From NCBI RefSeq assembly GCF_001552735.1, contig NZ_BCRT01000007.1, positions 1 to 64,000 of the forward strand: a stretch of DNA of 64,000 nucleotides. The letters are read 5' to 3'. Positions 16,082-24,538 of the stretch are shown piece by piece. The number at the start of each line of letters is the position of its first letter. Position 1 is the first letter of the stretch. The position numbers were made by a program, and so were the translations under genes. The stretch is from Sanguibacter suarezii NBRC 16159. GTDB lineage: Bacteria > Actinomycetota > Actinomycetes > Actinomycetales > Cellulomonadaceae. The notes below the pieces were generated by a model, which was not told the origin of the DNA, searched no databases, and saw only the letters and a program-made list of their open reading frames with translations.

Positions 16082-16557
16082 ACCAGCCCTTTACGCACCT
16101 CGACTCCGCAGGCCAGGCCCGCATGGTCGACGTCACCGAGAAGACCCCCACCGTCCGCAGCGCGACCGCGACAGGCTTCGTCCGCTGCGGCCCGCTGGTG
16201 ATCGCCGCCCTGCGCGACGGCGCCGCTCCCAAGGGCGACGTGCTCGCCGTCGCGCGCATCGCCGGCATCCAGGGCGCCAAGCGCTGCGCTGAGCTGCTGC
16301 CCCTCGCGCACATCATCGGGGTGCACGGCGCGGCCGTGGACCTGAGCATCGACGACGACGGCGTCCGGGTGAGCGCGACGGTGCGCACCGCGGACCGGAC
16401 CGGAGTCGAGATGGAGGCGCTGACAGCCGTCTCGGTGGCGGCCCTCGCCGTCGTCGACATGGTCAAGGGCCTGGACAAGTCCGTCTCGATCGAGGACGTC
16501 AAGCTGGTCGCCAAGACCGGCGGGAAGTCCGGCGACTGGCACCGAGCGCAGGACTGA
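16078..16557 (+). CDS. moaC: Cyclic pyranopterin monophosphate synthase MoaC
   Basis: A 159-residue enzyme that converts the MoaA product 3',8-cH2GTP to cyclic pyranopterin monophosphate, the first pterin intermediate of Moco synthesis. Motifs are MVDVTEKTPTVR near the start, GAKRCAELLPLAHI in the middle and GVEMEALTAVSVAALAVVDM with the catalytic MVKGLDK lysine region. It is full length. The ATG overlaps the moeA stop. Its partner moaA lies about 8 kb away on the other strand. Confidence 0.96.
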   Translation: MNQPFTHLDSAGQARMVDVTEKTPTVRSATATGFVRCGPLVIAALRDGAAPKGDVLAVARIAGIQGAKRCAELLPLAHIIGVHGAAVDLSIDDDGVRVSATVRTADRTGVEMEALTAVSVAALAVVDMVKGLDKSVSIEDVKLVAKTGGKSGDWHRAQD

Positions 16558-16588
16558 GCGTTGCTATGCCGAGCCTGCTGAGCCTGCC

Positions 16589-17317
16589 GTGACTGAGGTC
16601 CCCGTGCCCTCGCCTGTGCCGGCTGGTGCGCCGGCTCTGGACGCGCTGGTGCTCGCCGGCGGGCGGTCCTCCCGGCTGGGCGGGACCGACAAGGCCGGGG
16701 TGGTCGTCGGCGGCGGCACCCTGCTCGACCACGCCCTCGCCGCAGCCGCGCGGATCGGCGCGCAGCGCACCGTCGTCGTCGGGCCGCCCGGCCTGGTGGC
16801 TGCCCCGGTGCTCAGCGTCCAGGAGACTCCCGCCTTCGCGGGGCCAGCAGCCGGCGTCGCCGCTGGCCTGGCGGTCCTGAGCGCGGACTGGGTGCTCGTG
16901 CTTGCTTGTGACCTGCCACGCGCGCCCGACGTCGCGGTCACGCTGCGGGCCGCGCTGGACGACCTGCTCGACGGTGCCGACAGTGCCGACGGTGCCGACG
17001 GTGCGGACGGAACCGACGCCGCCGGCGTCGACGGGCTCTGCCTGCAGGACGCCGGCGGCCGCGTGCAGTGGCTCGCGGGGATCTACCGCAGAGCCGCCCT
17101 CGACGCCGCGGTCACCGCGCTGGCCGGTGCGGACGGGCAGGGGCTGACCGGAGCGCCGGTCGGCAGGCTGCTCGGACAGCTCAGGCTACGGACCGTCGCC
17201 GACGCCACCGGCGTCGGCGCGGACGTGGACACGTGGCAGGACGTCGAGCGTGCCCGCACCGACGCGGCGCCCTCGCCTCAGCCGCACGACCGCCCCGAAG
17301 CGACCCCACCGACCTGA
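16589..17317 (+). CDS. mobA: Molybdenum cofactor guanylyltransferase (MobA-like)
   Basis: A 242-residue NTP-transferase that adds GMP to Moco, giving the bis-MGD cofactor needed by DmsA and NarG. The nucleotide loop LVLAGGRSSRLGGTDKAG starts at residue 16; LACDLPRAPD supplies the metal aspartate near residue 110. Residues about 128-146 are a low-complexity Asp/Gly/Ala insert coded by imperfect 9-base repeats, absent from ordinary MobA. The GTG start is taken as given; the preceding gap to moaC is 31 bases. Confidence 0.88.
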   Translation: MTEVPVPSPVPAGAPALDALVLAGGRSSRLGGTDKAGVVVGGGTLLDHALAAAARIGAQRTVVVGPPGLVAAPVLSVQETPAFAGPAAGVAAGLAVLSADWVLVLACDLPRAPDVAVTLRAALDDLLDGADSADGADGADGTDAAGVDGLCLQDAGGRVQWLAGIYRRAALDAAVTALAGADGQGLTGAPVGRLLGQLRLRTVADATGVGADVDTWQDVERARTDAAPSPQPHDRPEATPPT

Positions 17318-17340
17318 TGTGAACCGAGAGAGGCCCGACC

Positions 17341-17688
17341 ATGACTGACCCCACTCCCACCAAGCCCACCAAGCCGGCTGTCAGCCGCACCCTGCCCCCC
17401 GAGGCCCTCGAGGGCTGGCTCGCCGCGCTGGCCGCCGAGCTGGGCCTGGACGCCGGGCTCGTGCCGATCGGCGACGTCCTCGACATCGCCCGCGACGTGG
17501 CCAACGGGGTCGCGCGCCCGGCGGCTCCGCTGAGCACCTTCCTCGTCGGGCTGGCCGCTGCTCAGCGTGCCGCCAACGGCGAGGACCCCACCGAGGCGCT
17601 GCGCGACGCGGCTCGGCGCACGAGCGACCTCGCCGGGCGTTGGGCGGAGCTGTCCGACGCGCAGGCGCCGACCGACGGAGCCTCATGA
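17341..17688 (+). CDS. DUF6457-type small protein in the Moco operon
   Basis: A 115-residue acidic, alanine-rich helical protein matching the actinobacterial DUF6457 pattern (LEGWLAALAAELGLD, then DVLDIARDVANGVARP and PLSTFLVGLAAA). It is found beside mobA-type genes in related bacteria and is presumed to help MGD synthesis or transfer; no catalytic motif is visible. GAGAGG precedes the ATG. Its stop overlaps the start of moaD. Confidence 0.7.
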   Translation: MTDPTPTKPTKPAVSRTLPPEALEGWLAALAAELGLDAGLVPIGDVLDIARDVANGVARPAAPLSTFLVGLAAAQRAANGEDPTEALRDAARRTSDLAGRWAELSDAQAPTDGAS

Positions 17689-17927
17689 TGGCGAACGTCC
17701 GCTACTTCGCAGGTGCGGCCGAGGCGGCCGGCGTCGAGGCCGAGCAGCTCGAGGCGGCGACCGTCGGTGAGCTGGTGGCCCAGATGGGGGCGACCCGTGG
17801 CGCCGAGCTTGCCCGGGTGCTGACCCGTTGCTCCCTGCTGGTCAACGGCGTCCGCACCGACGACCCTGCGGCCGCGCTCAACCCCTCCGACGCCGTCGAC
17901 GTGCTCCCGCCCTTCGCCGGCGGCTGA
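17685..17927 (+). CDS. moaD: Molybdopterin synthase small subunit MoaD
   Basis: An 80-residue ubiquitin-fold sulfur carrier (MoaD/ThiS). It ends in PFAGG; the terminal Gly-Gly is adenylated and thiocarboxylated before sulfur is passed to MoaE. Two adjacent ATG codons are possible starts: the first overlaps the previous stop, the second (17688) sits 7 bases after GGAG and may be the one used. It closes the moeA-moaC-mobA operon. ThiS is the alternative, but the neighbours favour MoaD. Confidence 0.88.
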   Translation: MMANVRYFAGAAEAAGVEAEQLEAATVGELVAQMGATRGAELARVLTRCSLLVNGVRTDDPAAALNPSDAVDVLPPFAGG

Positions 17928-18097
17928 CAGGTGCAGGACCAGTTGAACCGCGCCACTCGCTGACCATCCGCACCGCGCTGCCCGCGCGCAGTCGACCTGG
18001 ACTCACCCCATCGCGTCGCATTACCGATCATTTCGCCACGTTCGCCGACGCTGAGACGTCGCTCTCGCAACGAGGATGAAATCGCTATCCGCACGCT

Positions 18098-18120
18098 GTG
18101 GTCTGGGACTTTAGGACCAC
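18098..18120. promoter_or_regulatory. Inverted repeat upstream of dmsA (distal)
   Basis: GTGGTC and GACCAC are perfect complements around an 11-base centre. It lies about 65 bases upstream of dmsA, directly beside a second repeat. It is a possible operator for anaerobic or substrate control. The other bases of 17928-18182 hold no gene that I recognise. Confidence 0.4.
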
Positions 18121-18124
18121 GGAA

Positions 18125-18141
18125 ATCTCAGATCATGAGAT
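18125..18141. promoter_or_regulatory. Inverted repeat upstream of dmsA (proximal)
   Basis: ATCTCA-GATCA-TGAGAT has perfect 6-bp arms, 41 bases before the dmsA start, in a local AT-rich patch that is unusual for this region. It has the size of a dimeric regulator site, but not the TTGAT-N4-ATCAA sequence of FNR. Confidence 0.45.
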
Positions 18142-18182
18142 GAACTGGCTGTTCGGATGCACGTGCGACTTGGAGTGAGCGG

Positions 18183-20636
18183 ATGGCTAACAACGACCTG
18201 GCACCAACGGACCAGGCTGGTGTGTCCCGCCGCTCCGTCCTGAAGTGGAGCGCTGCCGTAGGCGGCGGAGCGGCCCTGGTCGGCACGGGTGCCTACTTCG
18301 GGGTGCTGCCCGGCGTCGGAGCCGAGAACGCCGTGGCCCTCACTCCGTCCGGGGACGACAAGATCGTCTGGTCCTCCTGCAACGTCAACTGCGGATCCCG
18401 CTGCCCCTTGCGCATGGTGGTCAAGGACGGGCAGATCACCCGCGTCCTCCCCGACGACACCGGTGACGACTCCCTGGGCACCCAGCAGATCCGCGCCTGC
18501 GTGCGCGGCCGCTCGATCCGGCACCGCATCTACAACCCGGACCGCCTCAAGACCCCGATGCGCCGTCGGCCCGGGACCAAGCGCGGCGCCGGCCAGTGGG
18601 ACGAGATCACGTGGGAGGAGGCCTTCGACGAGATCGCCACCACGATGACCCGTCTCATCGCCGAGCACGGCAACGAGTCGATCTACCTCAACTACGGCAC
18701 CGGCACGCTCGGTGGCACGATCACCCGCAGCTGGCCACCCATCGACACCCCGGTGGCCCGGTTGATGAACTGCGTGGGGGGCTACCTCAACCACTACGGC
18801 GACTACTCCTCGGCGCAGATCGCCGGCGCGGCCGCGTACCACTACGGCGGCTGGATCGGCTCGAACAGCTTCGACGACGTCAAGAACTCCCAGCTGCAGG
18901 TGATGTTCGGCAACAACCCGCTCGAGACCCGGATGAGCGGCGGCGGCGAGACCTTCGTGACCCAGCAGGCCAAGAAGCTGCACGGTGTCCGCACGATCGT
19001 CATCGACCCGCGCTACTCCGAGACCGCCGGGGGCATCGGCGACCAGTGGGTCGCCCCGCGACCGGGGACCGACGCCGCGCTCGTGGCGGGCCTCGCTCAC
19101 GTGATGATCTCCGAGAACCTCCACGACCAGGAGTTCCTGGACACCTACTGCCTGGGCTTCGACGAAGACCACATGCCCGAGGGCATCCCCGCAGGAAACT
19201 CCTACCGCAGCTACATCATGGGCCTGGGCCCGGACGGCATCGAGAAGACGCCGGAGTGGGCGGCGAAGGTCACCGGCGTCCCCGCGCGCACCCTCATCCA
19301 GCTCGGCCGCGAGATCGGCCAAGCTCGTCCGGTGCACATCACCCAGGGCTGGGGCCCCCAGCGCCACGCCAACGGGGAGAACCAGGCCCGGGCGATCTTC
19401 ACCCTCGCGGCGATGACCGGGTCGGTCGGTCTCCCGGGTGGCGGCACGGGCGAGCGAGAGGGCAAGTTCGGCCTGTCGATGGCGAACCCGTTCCGGTCGA
19501 AGAACCCGGTCAAGACCTCGATCTCGGTGTTCTCCTGGACCGACGCTATCGAGCGCGGCGAGCAGATGACCGCACTGCGGGACGGGGTGCGGGGCAAGGA
19601 CAAGCTCGACACCAACATCAAGATGGTCTGGCAGTACGCGGGCAACGCGCTGACCAACCAGCACGGTGACATCAATCGCACCGTCGCCCTCCTGGAAGAC
19701 GACTCGCTGTGCGAGATGATCGTCGTGATCGACAACCAGATGACCGTCTCCGCGCGCTACGCAGACATCCTCCTGCCCGACGTCTCCAACGCCGAGCAGC
19801 TCGACGTGATCCAGCAGGGCAGCGCGGGCAACATGGGGTACGCGATCGTCGCCGACCAGGTGATCGAACCGCTGTACAACTGCAAGACGATCTACGAGAT
19901 GATGACCGAGATCGCCCGCCGGCTCGGCGTCGAGAGCGAGTTCACCGAAGGCAAGACCCAGGAGGACTGGGTCCGTCAGGTGGTCGAGGAGAGCCGCGAG
20001 GCGAACCCCGAGCTGCCCGCCTTCGACGACCTGCGCGAGATGGGCGTCTGGAAGATCGAGGGCCCGAGCTACATCGGCCTCGCGGACTTCCGTGCGGACC
20101 CTGTGGCCAACCCCCTGGCGACCGAGTCCGGGAAGATCGAGATCTTCTCCAAGCCGCTGTGGGAGATGGCTCAGACCTGGGAGCTGCCCGAGGGGGACCG
20201 GATCACCGCGCTGCCTGAGCACCTGAGCACCTGGGAAGGGGCAGAAGAGGCGCGCACCAACGCGAAGTTCCCGCTCCAGGTGATCGGTCACCACTTCAAG
20301 CAGCGCACCCACTCCACCTACGGCAACGTCGACTGGATGAAGGAAGCCCACCCGCAGGTGGTGTGGATCAACCCGATCGACGCCGAGGCTCGCGGAGTGG
20401 CCAACGACGACCTCGTCGAGGTGTTCAACGACCGCGGACGCGTCCAGATCCCCGCCCGGGTGACCACGCGGATCGCACCCGGCGTGCTGTCCATCCCCCA
20501 GGGCGCGTGGTTCACGCCCGACGCCAAGGGCACCGACACCGGCGGATCGGTCAACACGCTGACCAGCTGGCACCCCTCGCCCATCACGAAGGGCAACGCC
20601 CAGCACACCACGCTCGCCCAACTGCGCAAAGCCTGA
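18183..20636 (+). CDS. dmsA: DMSO reductase-family molybdoenzyme, catalytic subunit
   Basis: An 817-residue bis-MGD oxidoreductase that would reduce DMSO or related S/N-oxides. The N-terminus has a Tat signal (SRRSVLKWSAAVGGGAALVG), so it is exported folded. The FS0 cluster cysteines are Cys66, 70, 74 and 106. The YGTGTLGGTITRSWPP block matches the DmsA group and contains the probable serine molybdenum ligand region; the C-terminus has the pterin-binding ITKGNAQHTTLAQ. GAGTGAGCGG precedes the ATG only weakly. It forms an operon with dmsB, dmsC, a chaperone and a polyferredoxin. Selenate, chlorate or N-oxide reductase activity cannot be excluded. Confidence 0.9.
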   Translation: MANNDLAPTDQAGVSRRSVLKWSAAVGGGAALVGTGAYFGVLPGVGAENAVALTPSGDDKIVWSSCNVNCGSRCPLRMVVKDGQITRVLPDDTGDDSLGTQQIRACVRGRSIRHRIYNPDRLKTPMRRRPGTKRGAGQWDEITWEEAFDEIATTMTRLIAEHGNESIYLNYGTGTLGGTITRSWPPIDTPVARLMNCVGGYLNHYGDYSSAQIAGAAAYHYGGWIGSNSFDDVKNSQLQVMFGNNPLETRMSGGGETFVTQQAKKLHGVRTIVIDPRYSETAGGIGDQWVAPRPGTDAALVAGLAHVMISENLHDQEFLDTYCLGFDEDHMPEGIPAGNSYRSYIMGLGPDGIEKTPEWAAKVTGVPARTLIQLGREIGQARPVHITQGWGPQRHANGENQARAIFTLAAMTGSVGLPGGGTGEREGKFGLSMANPFRSKNPVKTSISVFSWTDAIERGEQMTALRDGVRGKDKLDTNIKMVWQYAGNALTNQHGDINRTVALLEDDSLCEMIVVIDNQMTVSARYADILLPDVSNAEQLDVIQQGSAGNMGYAIVADQVIEPLYNCKTIYEMMTEIARRLGVESEFTEGKTQEDWVRQVVEESREANPELPAFDDLREMGVWKIEGPSYIGLADFRADPVANPLATESGKIEIFSKPLWEMAQTWELPEGDRITALPEHLSTWEGAEEARTNAKFPLQVIGHHFKQRTHSTYGNVDWMKEAHPQVVWINPIDAEARGVANDDLVEVFNDRGRVQIPARVTTRIAPGVLSIPQGAWFTPDAKGTDTGGSVNTLTSWHPSPITKGNAQHTTLAQLRKA

Positions 20637-20655
20637 CGGGTAAGACAGGATCATC

Positions 20656-21273
20656 ATGACGACCAACCTCGGATTTCAGTTCGACCAGACCCTGTGCACC
20701 GGCTGCAAGGCCTGCTCGGTGGCGTGCAAGGACAAGCACGACCTGCCCGTCGGTGTCTCCTGGCGCCGTGTCGCGGAGTACACCGGCGGCACCTGGCAGC
20801 AGGACGGGGACACCTTCGTCCCCAACGTCTTCTCGTACTTCACGTCCATCTCCTGCAACCACTGCGAAGACCCGATTTGCGTGAAGGTGTGCCCCACGAC
20901 GGCCATGCACGTGGGTGAGGACGGCATCGTCTCCATCGACGACGACAAGTGCGTGGGCTGCCGCTACTGCGAGTGGGCCTGCCCCTACTCGGCCCCGCAG
21001 TTCGACCCGAGCTCGGGCCACATGACCAAGTGCGACATGTGCGCGGACTACCGCGCCGAGGGAGAGGACCCTGCCTGCGTGGCGGCCTGCCCCTCCCGCG
21101 CCCTGGGCTGGGGACCGATCGACGAGCTGCGCGCCGAGCACGGCTCCCTCGCCGGCGTCGAGCCGCTGCCGGACCCGGCACTGACCCGCCCGCGCCTGGT
21201 GATCGTCCCCCACCGTGACGCCCAGCCGACCGGTCACGGGACGGGTGCGATCGTCAACCCTGAGGAGCTGTGA
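20656..21273 (+). CDS. dmsB: DMSO reductase-type iron-sulfur subunit
   Basis: A 205-residue ferredoxin-like electron-transfer subunit with four cysteine clusters: CTGCKACSVACKDKHD near residue 15, CNHCEDPICVKVCP near 72, CVGCRYCEWACPY near 99 and CDMCADYRAEGEDPACVAACP near 125. These should hold four [4Fe-4S] clusters linking the quinol-oxidising DmsC to DmsA. The ATG is 19 bases after the dmsA stop, with a weak AGGA upstream. Confidence 0.95.
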   Translation: MTTNLGFQFDQTLCTGCKACSVACKDKHDLPVGVSWRRVAEYTGGTWQQDGDTFVPNVFSYFTSISCNHCEDPICVKVCPTTAMHVGEDGIVSIDDDKCVGCRYCEWACPYSAPQFDPSSGHMTKCDMCADYRAEGEDPACVAACPSRALGWGPIDELRAEHGSLAGVEPLPDPALTRPRLVIVPHRDAQPTGHGTGAIVNPEEL

Positions 21274-21274
21274 G

Positions 21275-22222
21275 ATGAACGTCCACGAACTTCCGATGAT
21301 CGCGTTCACGATCTTGGCGCAGATGAGCGTCGGTGCCTTCGTGGTGCTCGGCATCGTCCAGATCGTCGCCTCACGCCGCTTCGGCGCCCAGGCGATCGAC
21401 AAGGTCACCGACCCGGCCCTGTACGCGATCGGCCCGGTCATGGTGCTCGGCCTCGTGGCCTCCACCTTCCACATGAACGACCCGATGAACACGCTCAACG
21501 TGCTGCGCCACTTCGACTCCTCCTGGCTCACCCGCGAGATCATCTTCGGTGCGGCCTTCGCCGGCCTCGGCTTCGTCTTCGCCGCGATGCAGTGGAAGAA
21601 GTGGGGCACCATCCGCCAGCGCCAGGCGATGGCGCTGCTCACCGCCGTCGTCGGGCTGGCGCTCGTGACGAGCATGTCGATGATCTACTACTCCCTCGTG
21701 ACCGTCCCGGCGTGGAACACCATCGCGACCCCCGCGCAGTTCTTCACCACCACCTTCCTGCTGGGCGCGCTCGCCGTGGGCGCCGCGCTCATGGGCGCCG
21801 TGATGTGGCGGATCCGGATCGCCTCTCGCGGTGACGTGCCCGCCGACGTCGAGCACGACGTCGTCGACCCGGACTCCCGCAAGCTGCTCACCTCGACCCT
21901 CAAGGGCATCGGGATCGCGGCTGTGGTGCTGCTGGGCGTGGAGTTCCTCATCGTCACGCTGCACCTGTCTGACCTCGCCGGCGGCGGCGCCGAGGCGGGT
22001 CAGTCCGCGGCGGTGTTCTCCGGGGCGTGGTTCGTCGCCCGCCTCGTGCTCGTCTTCCTCGGGGCCGGGCTGCTGTCCGTCTTCGTCTTCCGTTATGCCA
22101 GCAGCAAGGCGGCCGCTCGGCCGCTGGCCATCCTGGCCACCAGCGCCTTCGCGCTGGTGCTCGTGGGCGAGGTCATCGGCCGGTCGCAGTTCTACGACTC
22201 GATGTTCCGGATCGGGATGTGA
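21275..22222 (+). CDS. dmsC: DMSO reductase-type membrane anchor
   Basis: A 315-residue polytopic protein with about eight hydrophobic segments, matching the DmsC/NrfD-like anchors that oxidise menaquinol and hold DmsAB on the membrane. HELPMIAFTILAQMSVGAF at the start and TFHMNDPMNTLNVLRHFDSS in the second loop are typical of DmsC. GAGGAG sits 7 bases before the ATG, which decides the start; the ATG is one base after the dmsB stop. Confidence 0.92.
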   Translation: MNVHELPMIAFTILAQMSVGAFVVLGIVQIVASRRFGAQAIDKVTDPALYAIGPVMVLGLVASTFHMNDPMNTLNVLRHFDSSWLTREIIFGAAFAGLGFVFAAMQWKKWGTIRQRQAMALLTAVVGLALVTSMSMIYYSLVTVPAWNTIATPAQFFTTTFLLGALAVGAALMGAVMWRIRIASRGDVPADVEHDVVDPDSRKLLTSTLKGIGIAAVVLLGVEFLIVTLHLSDLAGGGAEAGQSAAVFSGAWFVARLVLVFLGAGLLSVFVFRYASSKAAARPLAILATSAFALVLVGEVIGRSQFYDSMFRIGM

Positions 22223-22229
22223 GCCGGTC

Positions 22230-22895
22230 ATGACCACTCCCGCCGCTGTCACCGAGACCGCAGAGCTCGCCCACGACCTGGACCGCATGGCCGCGGCGTT
22301 CACCGCACTGTCCCGGGTGCTGCTCGCTCCTCCCGAGCAGGACGTCCTCGACCAGCTGCGCGACGCCGAGCTCCTCGCCCAGTGGCCCGGCCGGCCGTGC
22401 AACGAGAGCCGCAGCGGTGTTGCCGCACTCGTGGAGTCCGGGCGTGCGGGGGAGGACGCCCGCGACGTCCGGCGGGACTTCGCCCAGCTCTTCGTCGGTC
22501 CGGAGCGGATGACCGCGCCGCCCTACGAGTCGGTGCACCGCTCCCAGGACCGGCTGATCTTCGAGCAGGACACCTTCGTCGTGCGGGCCGCCTATGCCGA
22601 GTTCGGCCTCGCCGCCCCGCGCCTCAACCAGGAGCCCGACGACCACATCGGGTTGGAGATGGCCTTCGTCGCCGAGCTCTGCGTGCGCGGCCTGGACGCG
22701 CTCGACAGCGCCGACGACGCCGCCCTCACCCGGGTGCTCGCTGCGATCGCCCGCTTCCTGGACGAGCACCTGCTCGCCTGGGGCCCGCAGTGCCTCACCC
22801 TCATCACCACTGAAGCCACCACGAGCTTCTACCGCGGGATGGGCGAGCTCGGCCTGGGCCTGCTGTCCGACGCCGGGCGTACCTTCCAGCCGTGA
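22230..22895 (+). CDS. TorD/DmsD-family chaperone
   Basis: A 221-residue all-helical chaperone that binds the Tat signal of the apo-molybdoenzyme and aids cofactor insertion. The family blocks are FAQLFVGPERMTAPPYESVH near residue 85 and NQEPDDHIGLEMAFVAEL near residue 135. It sits directly behind dmsC and its stop overlaps the next GTG by 4 bases, so DmsA is the likely client. Confidence 0.88.
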   Translation: MTTPAAVTETAELAHDLDRMAAAFTALSRVLLAPPEQDVLDQLRDAELLAQWPGRPCNESRSGVAALVESGRAGEDARDVRRDFAQLFVGPERMTAPPYESVHRSQDRLIFEQDTFVVRAAYAEFGLAAPRLNQEPDDHIGLEMAFVAELCVRGLDALDSADDAALTRVLAAIARFLDEHLLAWGPQCLTLITTEATTSFYRGMGELGLGLLSDAGRTFQP

Positions 22896-23863
22896 CCGGG
22901 TCGCTGCGCTCGGTGGCGCGTTGGGTCGCTCGTCAGGACGACGGCGTGATCCTCGAGCTGGTCTGCGCCGAGCACCCGGCTCCGGCGCTGGGGGACCCGG
23001 CACGCACCGTCGTGCGCGCGGCGACCTGCCTGGCCGAGGTCCCGGCGCACGAGATCCTCGAGCTGTTCACCGCCGGCGCGCAGACGGTGGTCGTGCGCCG
23101 TGACGAGTGCGCACAGCCGCACACCGCCAACGCCCTGCTCGACGCGGCTGCGCAGGTCCTCGCCTCGACCGGCGTCGACCGCCTGCACCTGTCCGGACCG
23201 GAGCAGACCGCACCCGAGCAGACCGGCGAGCGCCGGACGCTCCTGGGTCGCCGGCGCCCCCGCGCCCCGCGCCAGTCCCGCCGCGAGGTGCTCGACGCCG
23301 AGCGCATGCCCGTGCCCCGCCGCCAGGTCCTGGGCCTGGGGGCCGGGTCCGCCCGCGGCCTCGCGGACGAGTACGCCCCCGACGCTCAGCGGCTGACCAC
23401 CGCGCTCGCCGCGCTGCTGCCCCCATCGGCCAGTCTCCCGGACCTGCTCAGCCCTGCGGTACAGCTGCGCGGCAAGGGCTGCACCGCCTGCGGGGTGTGC
23501 GTCCGTGCCTGCCCCGCGGATGCCCTCACCCTGCGTCACCTCGGCGGGTCCGGGGACGAGGCGAACGCAGCCCTGCTGATGACCACGCTGGTCCAGGACC
23601 CGACCCGCTGCGACGGGTGCCTGGCCTGCGTCCAGATCTGCCCCGAGGACGTGCTGACGGCGCAGGGGCGGTGGGGCTGGGACGCGGTCCTCGCGCGCGT
23701 CGCCACCCCCGCACCCGCGCCGGTGGCGTCGTTGTCGACCGCGCAGTGCCAGCGCTGCCGCACCCGCTTCCCGACGACGGGGGCCGGGACGCTGTGCCCG
23801 GTGTGCGCCTACCGGCGCGCGAACCCCTTCTCCTCGCGCCTGCCGGTCGACATCCGGCCCTGA
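22892..23863 (+). CDS. Polyferredoxin with zinc-ribbon-like tail
   Basis: A 323-residue protein in three parts. Residues 15-95 resemble an MvhD-like (hydrogenase Fe-S subunit) domain with cysteines at 25, 46 and 73. Residues 195-255 hold two [4Fe-4S] motifs (Cys197/200/203/207 and Cys240/243/246/250). The tail has CxxC pairs at 286/289 and 302/305, like a zinc ribbon or rubredoxin knuckle. It is the last gene of the dms operon, overlapping the chaperone gene. It may carry electrons to or from the reductase or assist cluster assembly. The MvhD resemblance is my inference and the role is unproved. Confidence 0.7.
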   Translation: MTGSLRSVARWVARQDDGVILELVCAEHPAPALGDPARTVVRAATCLAEVPAHEILELFTAGAQTVVVRRDECAQPHTANALLDAAAQVLASTGVDRLHLSGPEQTAPEQTGERRTLLGRRRPRAPRQSRREVLDAERMPVPRRQVLGLGAGSARGLADEYAPDAQRLTTALAALLPPSASLPDLLSPAVQLRGKGCTACGVCVRACPADALTLRHLGGSGDEANAALLMTTLVQDPTRCDGCLACVQICPEDVLTAQGRWGWDAVLARVATPAPAPVASLSTAQCQRCRTRFPTTGAGTLCPVCAYRRANPFSSRLPVDIRP

Positions 23864-23905
23864 CCCACGGTCACCTCACCCACGGTCACCTCACCCACGG
23901 TCACC
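23864..23905. repeat. 15-bp tandem repeat between convergent genes
   Basis: CCCACGGTCACCTCA is present 2.8 times without change, filling the 37-base gap between the polyferredoxin stop and the facing chaperone-like gene and running over that gene's stop codon. No hairpin terminator is evident here. Confidence 0.85.
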
Positions 23906-24536
23906 GCCGCCGCGTCCGGTCTCCCAGGACCGAGCGCTGGAAGTCGCGGCCTGTCTCCGTGGAGAGGATCGCCAGCGTCAGCCGCCCCACCAGGCGCCAG
24001 ACGTTGGCCTCGCCCTCGCGCACCAGCCGCCCTGCCAGGTCCGGCAGCTCCGAGGAGAGCCGCTCGGTGATGAGGTCCTGCTGACCGGCGCGCAGCGCCT
24101 TGGCCTCCTCCACACGCCCATCCGTCCAGGCCTGCGCCTCCTCGCGGCACAGGGCCGCGACCGCACGGAGCCCGTCGACCAGGTGCGCGGACGGCGCGAC
24201 GAGGGCGTCGTAGCCGATGCGCAGGTCAGCGAGGTCGTCGTGAGGATCGCGCCGCGCTGCGCCGCGCGAGTAGACCTCCAGGCTCATGAGCTCAGCGGTG
24301 AGCATGTGGGTGTCGTCCCCGAGCCAGCTCGAGCCCTCCCGCCACACCTGCACCAGCGCCCCGGACCGCAGCCGCTCCACGAGAGCAGCATCCGGTGGGG
24401 ACAGGACCTCGGCCACGGCGTCCCAGGCGTGAGCGCGGTCGGTGGCGGTCTGGGAGACCTTGGCCAGGAAGGTGCTCGGCAGCGCGCCGAGCAGCCCGGC
24501 GCCCGCGGCGACAGCGCCACCGATCGGTTCGGTCAC
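23901..24536 (-). CDS. Second TorD-like chaperone (putative)
   Basis: A 211-residue helical protein with weak resemblance to the TorD/NarJ chaperones: an early helix pair (RAHAWDAVAEVLSPPDAALV), a middle segment DLRIGYDALVAPSAHLVDGL and a C-terminal LAILSTETGRDFQ. It lies 2 bases downstream of moaA on the same strand, in a moaA-moaE-mog operon, which supports a molybdoenzyme role. It lacks the clear motif of the dms-linked chaperone, so the assignment is tentative. Confidence 0.55.
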   Translation of the reverse strand: MTEPIGGAVAAGAGLLGALPSTFLAKVSQTATDRAHAWDAVAEVLSPPDAALVERLRSGALVQVWREGSSWLGDDTHMLTAELMSLEVYSRGAARRDPHDDLADLRIGYDALVAPSAHLVDGLRAVAALCREEAQAWTDGRVEEAKALRAGQQDLITERLSSELPDLAGRLVREGEANVWRLVGRLTLAILSTETGRDFQRSVLGDRTRRR

Positions 24537-24538
24537 CC

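Noticed and set aside
18111-20666. 851-codon open frame antisense to dmsA
   Set aside because: It is the shadow of a high-GC gene in another frame; the sequence is Val/Asp/Gly/Arg-rich without any family resemblance, while the plus strand codes a clear molybdoenzyme.
23864-23905. CRISPR-like short repeats
   Set aside because: The units are directly abutting 15-mers without spacers, and no cas genes are present.
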